Assembly (NCBI RefSeq): GCF_900113705.1 | Contig: NZ_FOQI01000003.1 | Location: 242,979-306,978, forward strand | Direction of reading: 5' to 3' | Length of the DNA: 64,000 nt | Origin: Collimonas sp. OK307 | GTDB taxonomy: Bacteria; Pseudomonadota; Gammaproteobacteria; Burkholderiales; Burkholderiaceae_D | Shown here: in pieces, positions 18,891 through 26,649 of the stretch | How the letters are laid out: each line of letters opens with the position of its first letter | Position numbering within the stretch: the first letter of the stretch is position 1 | Notes under the pieces: model-generated | Seen by the model: the letters and a program-made list of their open reading frames with translations, nothing else | What the model was told of the DNA's origin: nothing | Database searches by the model: none | Translations under genes and position numbers: made by a program

Positions 18891-19460
18891 TCAAGATTGC
18901 GTGCCGAACCAGTTCAATTGCAAGCATTCCCGCAGCCGGGCACGTGCCCGGTACAGTAATACCCACGCATTCGCAGCGGTGATATCCAACTCTTTGCAAA
19001 TTGCCTCGGTATCCAGTTCCAGCCATTCCCGCATCATGAAAATGCGTCCGGTTTTAGCCGGCAACTTGTCGATGCACAACTGTAAAATATCGAAAAACTC
19101 CTTGCGCTCCAGCGTCTGGTCAGGATTTCCCCAACTGGGCGCGGCTTCCACTGCATGCCCTGTCGATGTGAATAAAGCATCGATCATCTCGGCATCGCTG
19201 CGTTCTCCGTCATCGTCGATATTCAATAGTTGTACCTCGCGCTTGCCCCGTCGCAGCTGATCCAGCAATTTGTGCTTAAGGATGCCAATGACGTAGGTTT
19301 TGAATGAAGACTGCTGTTGAAAACGATCCGGATGCTCAAGCACCGCGAGGATGGTTTCAGAGACGGCATCTTCGGCCAGGGCGTCATTGCGCAACTGCAG
19401 CGCGGCAAACCGCACTAGTTGCGGCCGCAGTGTTTCAAGCTGGCTAGGATCAAATGCCAT
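18891..19460 (-). CDS. ECF-type RNA polymerase sigma factor
   Basis: A 189-residue sigma-70 family protein with two recognisable regions. Region 2 is LRNDALAEDAVSETILAVLEH with FKTYVIGILKHKLLDQLRR. Region 4 is the helix-turn-helix TEAICKELDITAANAWVLLYRARARLRE. Such extracytoplasmic-function sigmas direct polymerase to small stress regulons. The ATG at 19460 (MAFDPSQLE) is chosen; upstream residues are hydrophobic and unlike the family. It is divergent from ybiB and is followed by a small zinc-finger protein gene, the usual sigma/anti-sigma order. Confidence 0.85.
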   Translation of the reverse strand: MAFDPSQLETLRPQLVRFAALQLRNDALAEDAVSETILAVLEHPDRFQQQSSFKTYVIGILKHKLLDQLRRGKREVQLLNIDDDGERSDAEMIDALFTSTGHAVEAAPSWGNPDQTLERKEFFDILQLCIDKLPAKTGRIFMMREWLELDTEAICKELDITAANAWVLLYRARARLRECLQLNWFGTQS

Positions 19461-19631
19461 ATAAACCCGGATAGGAGAAGCCAAGGAGAAGTCAAAAAAC
19501 AGCACCCATTGCCGGTCTCCCGACAGGCGACGATTCTACCTGATGGCCATGAACTCAGGCGGGTAAAGTAAAATCGCTACAAATATGCCCACCTTCATTC
19601 GTTGCCCGCAAACCTCAATCATTATCTATAC

Positions 19632-20642
19632 ATGAAAAATATTCCGCCCGCCGAACCGTTCCCCGCCGCTCGCTTCATCAAGGAAATCGGACGCGGCAAG
19701 GATGGTGCGCGCAGCCTGTCACGCAACGATGCGCATGATTTATACGCTGCCATGCTGGATGGTCGCGTCTCCGATCTGGAACTGGGCGGAATCCTGCTGG
19801 CGATGCGCATCAAGGGCGAATCGGTAGAGGAAATCGCCGGTTTCCTGGAAGCGGCGGAAGCATCATTTACACAAATATCGCTCGTGGCCAATACCGATGA
19901 AAACGCGGCAAGTACCTGGCAGTACGCACCGATTGTCCTCCCCAGCTACAATGGCGCGCGCCACATGGCCAACCTGACCCCTTTGCTGGCGATGTTGCTG
20001 GCGCGTGAAGGCGTGCCGGTACTTTTGCACGGCGTTTTGACAGATCCCGGCCGCGTCACCAGCGCCGAAGTTTTTCAAGCGCTGGGCCAGCCGATCTGCA
20101 ACAGCATCGAGCAGGCACAACAGTGCTTTGCCAAACACCTGCCGGCCTTCATGCCAATTGATGCACTGGCGCCGAAAATGGCAAGGTTACTCGCTATGCG
20201 GAGGATCCTCGGCGTCCGTAACTCAACCCACACGCTGGTCAAAATCATGCAACCGTTTGTGATTCCTGCCCTGCGCCTGAGTTCGTACACGCATCCCGAA
20301 TACCTGACAATGCTGACTGCCTATTTCACGACTACCGCTGCAGCGGAACGCGGAGATGTGTTTTTAATGCGCGGTACCGAGGGTGAAACGGTAGCCAATG
20401 CCAGGAAGGCACAAAAAATCGACTGGTTACATGGCGGCACCCAAACCACGCTGATAGAGAAACAAACCATCGCCGACGAGATCCCGCCCCTGCCCGAACA
20501 GCGCGACGCCGTCACTACCGCCAGCTGGATACAACAGGCACTGGTGCAAAAAGAACTGATTCCGAAACCGATTGCCGAACAGGTCGAACAATGCCTGAGG
20601 GTTTCCCGTGCGCTACACATGCAATACAATAAGTCACGGTAA
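19632..20642 (+). CDS. ybiB: YbiB-like DNA-binding protein (TrpD2/phosphoribosyltransferase-fold)
   Basis: A 336-residue protein of the anthranilate phosphoribosyltransferase fold, in the YbiB/TrpD2 branch that binds nucleic acid rather than making tryptophan. Evidence: the family N-terminal helical domain (KEIGRGKDGARSLSRNDAHDLYAAMLDG, cited by position 12-39), VLLHGVLTDPGRVTSAEVF in place of the catalytic PRPP loop, and ILGVRNSTHTLVKIMQP. The start was set at the ATG at 19632 instead of an in-frame TTG 30 bp upstream. No trp genes are nearby. In E. coli the gene is reported as LexA-controlled; no LexA box was identified here. Confidence 0.8.
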   Translation: MKNIPPAEPFPAARFIKEIGRGKDGARSLSRNDAHDLYAAMLDGRVSDLELGGILLAMRIKGESVEEIAGFLEAAEASFTQISLVANTDENAASTWQYAPIVLPSYNGARHMANLTPLLAMLLAREGVPVLLHGVLTDPGRVTSAEVFQALGQPICNSIEQAQQCFAKHLPAFMPIDALAPKMARLLAMRRILGVRNSTHTLVKIMQPFVIPALRLSSYTHPEYLTMLTAYFTTTAAAERGDVFLMRGTEGETVANARKAQKIDWLHGGTQTTLIEKQTIADEIPPLPEQRDAVTTASWIQQALVQKELIPKPIAEQVEQCLRVSRALHMQYNKSR

Positions 20643-20974
20643 TCAATAAACAGTAATTCCCCCAAGGGAACTAATTCTTGCAAGGAAGAACAAACACCGT
20701 AGATTGACGATGCCAAGAGCAGATGCATGTACTATCTGGCAGTCGACCGCTCAAAGTGTTGCCGTTAAGCGTTTCATATTGTGTGCATTCTTAGGTTAAA
20801 GCTTAAACAGATTCGATAGCGCGACACAAATATAATCAAGCAAGGAGAGTGCGCCTGGCTGTTAAGCAAGTAAGCATGTATTCGTGTAGTTCAGCATTAT
20901 CCCCATTCATCTGCCCATACGGCAACTTGTCCAGCAGTCGTACTTTGCTGCAAGACTAACTTTCTGGAGGATCC
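20643..20974. other. 332-bp intergenic region, possible promoter for the antiporter gene
   Basis: No credible coding frame was seen. A TATAAT box lies at 20831-20836 without a convincing -35, which would give a leader of about 130 nt for the next gene. A good ribosome binding site (TGGAGG) precedes the ATG at 20975. No terminator hairpin was found after ybiB. Confidence 0.35.
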
Positions 20975-22183
20975 ATGGATTGGACTCTTCCGCCCTTTGC
21001 GCTAGCACAGCCCATTCAATGGAATGCGCTGTTACTGTTCGGCAGCTTGCTGCTGTTCGGGCTGGTGGGCGGTCATATCGTAACGAAAAACCCTTGGTTT
21101 CCACGTATCACCGGCTATCTGATCGTCGGCTTTTTTCTGGGTGTCGGCGGACTAGATCTGTTATCCGGCGATGTGCTCAAACTGGCGAATATTTTTTCCG
21201 ACGTGGCGATGGCGCTGGTGGTATATCAGCTGGGGCGCTATGTCGATATCGGCTGGCTGCGCCGGGAAAAATGGTTGCTGGCGACGGTCGTCCTGAGCGC
21301 CGTATTGTGTTTCGCGTTCGTCAGCGGCGCACTGATATGGTTTGGTACTTCCAAGGTACTGGCGCTGTTGGGAGGCGTGCTGGCCATCGCCACTGCGCCG
21401 GCGGTTGTCATGGTGGTAGTGCGCGACCTCAAGGCAGAAGGTCAGGTGACGCGTCGCCTGGCCGCCATGACGGCGCTGAATAATTTTGTCGCAATTCTGG
21501 CCGCCTATGCCTTGCTGCCGGTTGTTGCCCATGAAAGCGCTACGCCATTCGGTACGCTGTTGGCGCATACCTTTTATTCGCTGGGTGGCTCGCTGATATT
21601 GGCATATCTGACCTATCGCCTGATGATTCCGCTGGCGCGCTTGCTGGGACGCCAGCCGAGCCGTCAGTTTGTGCTTGTGATTGCCGTCATCACACTGGCG
21701 ATTGGCGCGGCGCACGCACTGCAGCTGCCAATATTGCTTACCATGCTGATCTTCGCCATCATGTCGAAGAACCTTGATCATCAATATGATCTGATGGAGC
21801 TTGAATTTGGCGTCGCCAATGAGTTGTTCATCGTGATGTTGTTTATCACGATAGGCGCGTCGATCCGCTTGTCCGACCTGTCGATGGTGGGTGCCTCGGT
21901 TGCCGTACTTATCGCGGCGCGCTTTCTTGCCATGGCTTGCGGGGTCTTTGCGTTTGCCCATTTTGCCAAGATGAAATGGAAACAGGCGGCACTCATTACC
22001 TTGGGAACATTACCCATGACGGAGGCCGGACTGGGATTGATGCAAACAACTGCCTATCTCTATCCAAGCACCACTGCAGATGTCTTGCCGCTGCTGGCTG
22101 GCTGCCTGATCGTGCTGGAATTGATGGGGCCGATAGCAACGCAGTTTGCCTTGATCAAATCTGGAGAAAGCGGACGCGAATGA
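20975..22183 (+). CDS. Cation:proton antiporter, CPA2/KefB-like membrane domain
   Basis: A 402-residue membrane protein with about eleven to twelve transmembrane segments of the Na+/H+ (or K+/H+) exchanger fold. Motifs include GYLIVGFFLGVGG near the start and LAIATAPAVVMVVVRDLKAEGQ in the middle, which is the region of the ion-binding residues in CPA2 antiporters. It has no C-terminal TrkA-N domain, so it is shorter than KefB/KefC. Its stop overlaps the start of the YbdK-type gene (ATGA), so the two are translationally coupled. Since KefB/C channels are gated by glutathione adducts, the coupling to a glutamate-cysteine ligase homologue is suggestive. Confidence 0.8.
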   Translation: MDWTLPPFALAQPIQWNALLLFGSLLLFGLVGGHIVTKNPWFPRITGYLIVGFFLGVGGLDLLSGDVLKLANIFSDVAMALVVYQLGRYVDIGWLRREKWLLATVVLSAVLCFAFVSGALIWFGTSKVLALLGGVLAIATAPAVVMVVVRDLKAEGQVTRRLAAMTALNNFVAILAAYALLPVVAHESATPFGTLLAHTFYSLGGSLILAYLTYRLMIPLARLLGRQPSRQFVLVIAVITLAIGAAHALQLPILLTMLIFAIMSKNLDHQYDLMELEFGVANELFIVMLFITIGASIRLSDLSMVGASVAVLIAARFLAMACGVFAFAHFAKMKWKQAALITLGTLPMTEAGLGLMQTTAYLYPSTTADVLPLLAGCLIVLELMGPIATQFALIKSGESGRE

Positions 22184-23397
22184 TGGATAAGGCCATGAAT
22201 GAAAATACCAAAGGTGGCACCGCAGGCGGAGAAACGCAATCTGCGGAAACCAGCCTGCCTTTCACCAGTTCCAACCCGTTCACGATGGGAATCGAACTCG
22301 AGTTGCAACTGGTCAATCGCCGCAACTACAACCTGGCCAGCGACGCCGTTGACCTGCTGACCTGGATCGAGCCGCGCGACTTGCAAAAACAGATCAAGCT
22401 GGAAATGACGCAGGGCATGATCGAGCTGAATTCAGATGTGCACACCCGGGTCGACCATCTGATCGAGGAGCTGAAGGGTTTGCGCGCTGCGCTGAACCGG
22501 GGCGCGCAATACCTGAACATCGACGTCTCCGGCGGCGGTGCGCACCCCTTCCAGCACTGGAACGAACAACGGATTACGCCTAGCGAACGCTTCCATCATC
22601 TGCATGAAAAGTATGGTTATCTGGCAAAGACCTTCACCGTCTTCGGCCAGCATATCCACATCGGCGTACCAAACGGCGACGACGCGCTCTACCTGACGCA
22701 TGCGTTTTCGCGCTTCGTGCCGCATTTCATTGCGCTCTCGGCCGCCTCGCCGTTTTATCAAGGTGCCGATACCAAGTTCGAATCATCGCGCAGCAATGTG
22801 GTGCGCGCATTCCCGCTGTCGGGAACCGCGCCGACACTGACCCGATGGACCGATTTTGAATCGTATTACGATGAATTGCTGCGCATGGGAATCATCGGCA
22901 GCATGAAGGATTTTTACTGGGACATCCGGCCCAAACCGGAATACGGCACGGTTGAAATCCGCGTTTGCGACACGCCGCTGACGATTGAGCACGCGGCACA
23001 CCTGGGATGCTACGCGCAATTGCTGGCGCGCTGGATTTTGACGGAACGGCCATTTGTCATCACCAACGATTTTTACCTGCTGTATCAATACAATCGCTTC
23101 GAAGCCAGCCGTTATGGACTGAACGGCTCCATGGCGTTGCATGGCAACAACCCGGCCGACTCGTCGAAATTACCTATCTACCAGCATCTGCTAGACCATC
23201 TGCAGGATTTGCAGCGGTATACTCAGAACGAAGCGGAGCAACTGACCATAAAGCGCCTGCGCCACATGGCAGAAGACCGTCTCAGTGACGCCAACTGGCT
23301 TAGACAAACATTTACCCAGCGCGGCTCGCTCAATGACATGATGCGCCTGTCGTCCGAACTATGGATGGGGCAAGAGCCGCCGCCATATTTCCAGTAA
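22180..23397 (+). CDS. ybdK: YbdK-family glutamate-cysteine ligase-like carboxylate-amine ligase
   Basis: A 405-residue member of the GCS2 family. YbdK has weak gamma-glutamylcysteine synthetase activity and its physiological substrate is uncertain. The family start is clear: FTMGIELELQLVN, then KLEMTQGMIELNSDVH, GGGAHPFQHW, FGQHIHIGVP, DIRPKPEYGTVEIRVCDTP. The start is taken at ATG 22180 overlapping the antiporter stop; a second ATG follows directly. A separate, E. coli-type gshA is present at 40408-42024, so this gene is not the cell's main glutathione ligase. Confidence 0.87.
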   Translation: MMDKAMNENTKGGTAGGETQSAETSLPFTSSNPFTMGIELELQLVNRRNYNLASDAVDLLTWIEPRDLQKQIKLEMTQGMIELNSDVHTRVDHLIEELKGLRAALNRGAQYLNIDVSGGGAHPFQHWNEQRITPSERFHHLHEKYGYLAKTFTVFGQHIHIGVPNGDDALYLTHAFSRFVPHFIALSAASPFYQGADTKFESSRSNVVRAFPLSGTAPTLTRWTDFESYYDELLRMGIIGSMKDFYWDIRPKPEYGTVEIRVCDTPLTIEHAAHLGCYAQLLARWILTERPFVITNDFYLLYQYNRFEASRYGLNGSMALHGNNPADSSKLPIYQHLLDHLQDLQRYTQNEAEQLTIKRLRHMAEDRLSDANWLRQTFTQRGSLNDMMRLSSELWMGQEPPPYFQ

Positions 23398-23429
23398 CGT
23401 GGTTTTAAATATCATGTCAACAAGAATCA

Positions 23430-24626
23430 ATGCAAAAACAATTTGATGTCGCCGTCATCGGCGCCGGCGCTGCGGGCATGATGTGCGCCGCAGTCGCCGG
23501 GCAACGCGGGAAAAAAGTCGTCCTCATCGATCACGCCACCAAGCTGGCGGAAAAAATCCGCATCTCGGGCGGCGGCCGTTGCAATTTCACCAACATCAAC
23601 GCCGGACCGCAAAATTTTCTGTCGCAGAACCCGCATTTTTGCAAAAGCGCCCTGTCACGCTACACGCCGCAAGACTTCCTTAGCTTGATGAAGCGCTATC
23701 GGATCGGCTATCACGAAAAGCACAAAGGGCAATTGTTCTGCGACGATTCTTCTGAGCAAGTGATCGCCATGCTGAAAGCCGAGTGCGATCTGGGCAATGT
23801 CAGCTGGCGCATGCCTTGCAGCGTTGCCAATGTGGGTAAGGATGGCGATCTGTTTCGGATAGACAGCAGCGCCGGAGAAATACTTGCGAGCAATGTCGTC
23901 ATCGCAACCGGTGGCTTGTCGATTCCCAAAATTGGCGCGACCGATTTCGCTTATCGCATCGCGCGTCAATTTGATCTGGACGTGATCGAACCTCAGCCCG
24001 GCCTGGTACCCCTGACCTTTGATGCAGCAGCCTGGCAGCCATTTTTGCCGCTGGCCGGCATTGCATTGCCGGTTGAAGTGGAAACCGGTGATAAAAAAAA
24101 CCGTGGTGAATTCAAGGAAGACTTGCTATTCACGCATCGTGGGCTATCAGGGCCGGCGATCCTGCAGATCTCCAGCTTTTGGAAAGCTGGTGCCCCTCTG
24201 TCATTGAATCTCCTGCCTGAAATCGACGTTGTCAGCACATTAATTGAAGGCAAAACCTCGGTTAAAAAGAATCTTGGCAACGTCTTCGCACAATGGCTAC
24301 CGACACGGCTGGCGCACGGCATCATCGAAGCCAACAAGCTGGATCCGGCAGCGCGCCTGGCTGACATGCCAGACCGCCAGCTGCGAAATTTGGGGGATGC
24401 AATCAATCGCTGGACTATCTTGCCCAATGGCTCTGAAGGTTATCGCAAAGCCGAAGTTACCCTGGGTGGGATCGATACCAGGGAACTATCGCAGCAGAGC
24501 ATGATGTCCAAGCAGGTCAATGGCTTGTATTTTATTGGCGAGTCGGTGGACGTCACCGGATGGCTGGGCGGCTACAACTTTCAGTGGGCGTGGGCGTCAG
24601 GTACTGCGGCAGGACTGGCAATTTGA
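23430..24626 (+). CDS. BaiN/HI0933-like FAD-dependent oxidoreductase
   Basis: A 398-residue flavoprotein of the BaiN/RdsA family with unknown cellular substrate. The N-terminal dinucleotide loop is VIGAGAAGMMCA. The family signature ISGGGRCNFTN follows, then VVIATGGLSIPKIGATDFAY, FTHRGLSGPAILQ, and the C-terminal FAD contact GESVDVTGWLGGYNFQWAWASG. It begins 32 bp after the YbdK-type gene and may belong to that operon. Members have been linked to bile acid or flavin chemistry in other bacteria, but that cannot be transferred here. Confidence 0.88.
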   Translation: MQKQFDVAVIGAGAAGMMCAAVAGQRGKKVVLIDHATKLAEKIRISGGGRCNFTNINAGPQNFLSQNPHFCKSALSRYTPQDFLSLMKRYRIGYHEKHKGQLFCDDSSEQVIAMLKAECDLGNVSWRMPCSVANVGKDGDLFRIDSSAGEILASNVVIATGGLSIPKIGATDFAYRIARQFDLDVIEPQPGLVPLTFDAAAWQPFLPLAGIALPVEVETGDKKNRGEFKEDLLFTHRGLSGPAILQISSFWKAGAPLSLNLLPEIDVVSTLIEGKTSVKKNLGNVFAQWLPTRLAHGIIEANKLDPAARLADMPDRQLRNLGDAINRWTILPNGSEGYRKAEVTLGGIDTRELSQQSMMSKQVNGLYFIGESVDVTGWLGGYNFQWAWASGTAAGLAI

Positions 24627-24718
24627 CCATGAAGACGTACATCTATTGCCTCGCAAGCAGTAAAATCACGTTACATAACAATCCAATTAATAAAATCTAT
24701 TAGAGATATTACTTTCCC

Positions 24719-25597
24719 ATGAGCAATAATTTGTCGCACGGCACTGACGCAACACAACTCGAAAATACCGAACTGACTGATCTAGCCGCAATACTAGGCA
24801 GTTTCAAACGCCATTGGCTGGTTTTGCTGGCGTGCATTATCGTCGCCACGATGGCTGCAATCGCACTCAAATTCACCATAGCACCCCAATGGCAGGCATC
24901 GGCAACCATACAAATTGGTCAATTGCCAATCAACCCAACAACTTTGATTGAACCTACGGCACAAGCTGCCGAGCGCTTCAAGCAGCGCCAGCTGCAAGAT
25001 TACGCATTGACTGCGGTCGGTCTTCCTTTAAATGAGGAGAGCGACGCACGCACCGGTCTTTTCCGCAAAACACTTAAAGCTACTCCTGGAAAGAACACCG
25101 ATTTCGTGGATGTCAACGTTGCCGGCCTGTCCCAGGAAGAGGCCAAAAACAGCTTGAACGCAGCGGTACAAGCACTGGTAAGTGTGCATAATGTGCGCCT
25201 GGCGCCAATGGTGAAAAACCTGAATGATCGCCTTGAGGCCAATACGCGCGAAATGTTGCAGGCAACAACCGAGAAAGCCCGCATGGAAGCCAGTCTCAAG
25301 AATGCGACGAGCACCCCTGCCGGAGCCAGATTTGAGCCAAGTGTGGTGGCTATCAACGTGCTGGCAAAACAGGATGAGCAAATACGCAACCTGACGAACG
25401 AACAAGCCGCCTTGATGGATCTGCGCACAAAAACTGACAGTTTCCCGACTATGCTGGTAGATGCTATTTACGTACCGGTAAAACCCTACTTCCCAAAACT
25501 TTCGATATTTCTCGCCATCGGACTGATTCTTGGGGCAATAGCAGGCGCCGCGATTGCTATTTTCCTGGATCGCAATCGTCCCAAAGCGTCGTCCTGA
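24719..25597 (+). CDS. Wzz/chain-length-determinant domain protein
   Basis: A 292-residue inner membrane protein with the polysaccharide co-polymerase layout: a transmembrane helix at about residues 33-53 (WLVLLACIIVATMAAIALKF), a large periplasmic coiled-coil-rich region, and a second helix near residue 262 (LSIFLAIGLILGAIAGAAIA). The proline-rich KPYFPKL before the second helix is typical of Wzz proteins. No tyrosine-kinase domain is attached. It is isolated from any polysaccharide gene cluster. The LPS locus is 16 kb away, and the two could work together on O-antigen chain length; that is inference. Confidence 0.75.
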   Translation: MSNNLSHGTDATQLENTELTDLAAILGSFKRHWLVLLACIIVATMAAIALKFTIAPQWQASATIQIGQLPINPTTLIEPTAQAAERFKQRQLQDYALTAVGLPLNEESDARTGLFRKTLKATPGKNTDFVDVNVAGLSQEEAKNSLNAAVQALVSVHNVRLAPMVKNLNDRLEANTREMLQATTEKARMEASLKNATSTPAGARFEPSVVAINVLAKQDEQIRNLTNEQAALMDLRTKTDSFPTMLVDAIYVPVKPYFPKLSIFLAIGLILGAIAGAAIAIFLDRNRPKASS

Positions 25598-25664
25598 GCT
25601 CTGTAAGTGACGTTGCAATTAATGTTGCAAATAAGTGGCAAGATTAAATCATCGCAGGATAAGA

Positions 25665-25694
25665 CTTCCATTTATTGGTTTTCCCCGCTATAAT
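25665..25694 (+). promoter_or_regulatory. Sigma-70 promoter of the rpsU operon
   Basis: A perfect -10 box TATAAT (25689-25694) is preceded by CTTCCA (25665-25670) at an 18-bp spacing. Transcription would start about 30 bp before the rpsU ATG. Confidence 0.65.
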
Positions 25695-25731
25695 CTCGTT
25701 CTTCCCTACACAAACATTGGTTTGAATTTAC

Positions 25732-25944
25732 ATGACCACAATTCGTCTTAAAGAAAATGAGCCCTTCGAAGTTGCGATGCGTCGCTTCAAGCGCACTATT
25801 GAAAAAACAGGTCTGCTGACTGAGTTGCGTGCACGTGAATTTTACGAAAAGCCAACTGCAGAGCGCAAGCGCAAGCTGGCAGCTGCTGTAAAACGTCATT
25901 ACAAACGCATTCGCAGCCAGCAATTGCCGAAAAAACTGTACTAA
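25732..25944 (+). CDS. rpsU: Small ribosomal subunit protein bS21
   Basis: A 70-residue basic protein with the conserved bS21 sequence: N-terminal [20 protein letters not shown] and a lysine/arginine-rich C-terminal helix ([16 protein letters not shown]). It binds the 30S platform and helps initiation. It opens the rpsU-yqeY-dnaG-rpoD order, the macromolecular synthesis block of proteobacteria. Confidence 0.98.
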   Translation: MTTIRLKENEPFEVAMRRFKRTIEKTGLLTELRAREFYEKPTAERKRKLAAAVKRHYKRIRSQQLPKKLY

Positions 25945-26003
25945 TATTTGTACTAATTCTTCACCGCATACAAATCTTGTTGCGGCTGACTGAATCGCGT
26001 TAC

Positions 26004-26046
26004 AAACCCGCTCCGGTGTTGCTCCGCAGCGGGTTTTGCCGTTTTT
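26004..26046 (+). terminator. Intra-operon terminator/attenuator after rpsU
   Basis: AAACCCGCT pairs with AGCGGGTTT around a 15-base loop, followed by TGCCGTTTTT. In E. coli a partial terminator between rpsU and dnaG lowers primase expression; this hairpin sits in the equivalent place and probably does the same. Confidence 0.75.
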
Positions 26047-26147
26047 CACACCATCAACGGCAGCCTTGCACGACTCGGCCGCCATCGTCATCGAGTATTT
26101 TTGTTTTTCTGATTTCAGATGAAAAACACCACCGAATGGAGAACCGC

Positions 26148-26597
26148 ATGGGCTTGAAAGAACAGATCACCGAAGACATGAAGGCCGCGATGCGCGCCAA
26201 AGAGACTGCAAAACTGGGCACCATCCGCCTGATCACAGCAGCAATCAAACAAAAAGAAGTAGATGAGCGCATCGAACTGGGCGACACCCACGTACTGGCC
26301 ATCATCGAAAAGATGATCAAGCAACGCAAAGACTCGATCAGCCAGTTCGAAGCCGGTGGCCGCCAGGATCTGGCCGATATCGAGAAAGCCGAACTGGTTA
26401 TCCTCGCCGACTACATGCCTGCAGGCCTGACGGATGCGGAAATCCAGGCTGAGGTGGCTGCAGCGGTTGCGGCCAGTGGCGCCGCCGGCCCGCAGGACAT
26501 GGGCAAGGTCATGGCCATCCTGAAACCTAAGCTGGCTGGCCGCGCCGACATGACTACGGTCTCGGCTCTGGTGAAAGTCGCACTGACTAAAGCCTGA
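26148..26597 (+). CDS. yqeY: GatB/YqeY domain protein
   Basis: A 149-residue cytoplasmic protein of the YqeY family, which resembles the tRNA-binding tail of GatB. It begins LKEQITEDMKAAMRAKET and has the family block ISQFEAGGRQDLADIEKAEL and a C-terminal GKVMAILKPKLAGRADM. The ATG at 26148 has a GGAG ribosome binding site; another in-frame ATG lies four codons earlier. The gene lies between rpsU and dnaG in many Burkholderiales. Its molecular role is not settled. Confidence 0.9.
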   Translation: MGLKEQITEDMKAAMRAKETAKLGTIRLITAAIKQKEVDERIELGDTHVLAIIEKMIKQRKDSISQFEAGGRQDLADIEKAELVILADYMPAGLTDAEIQAEVAAAVAASGAAGPQDMGKVMAILKPKLAGRADMTTVSALVKVALTKA

Positions 26598-26649
26598 TCG
26601 CTTGATTGCCCGATAAACACACAAACCCGCTGCCCGCCCTCAAGTCTAC

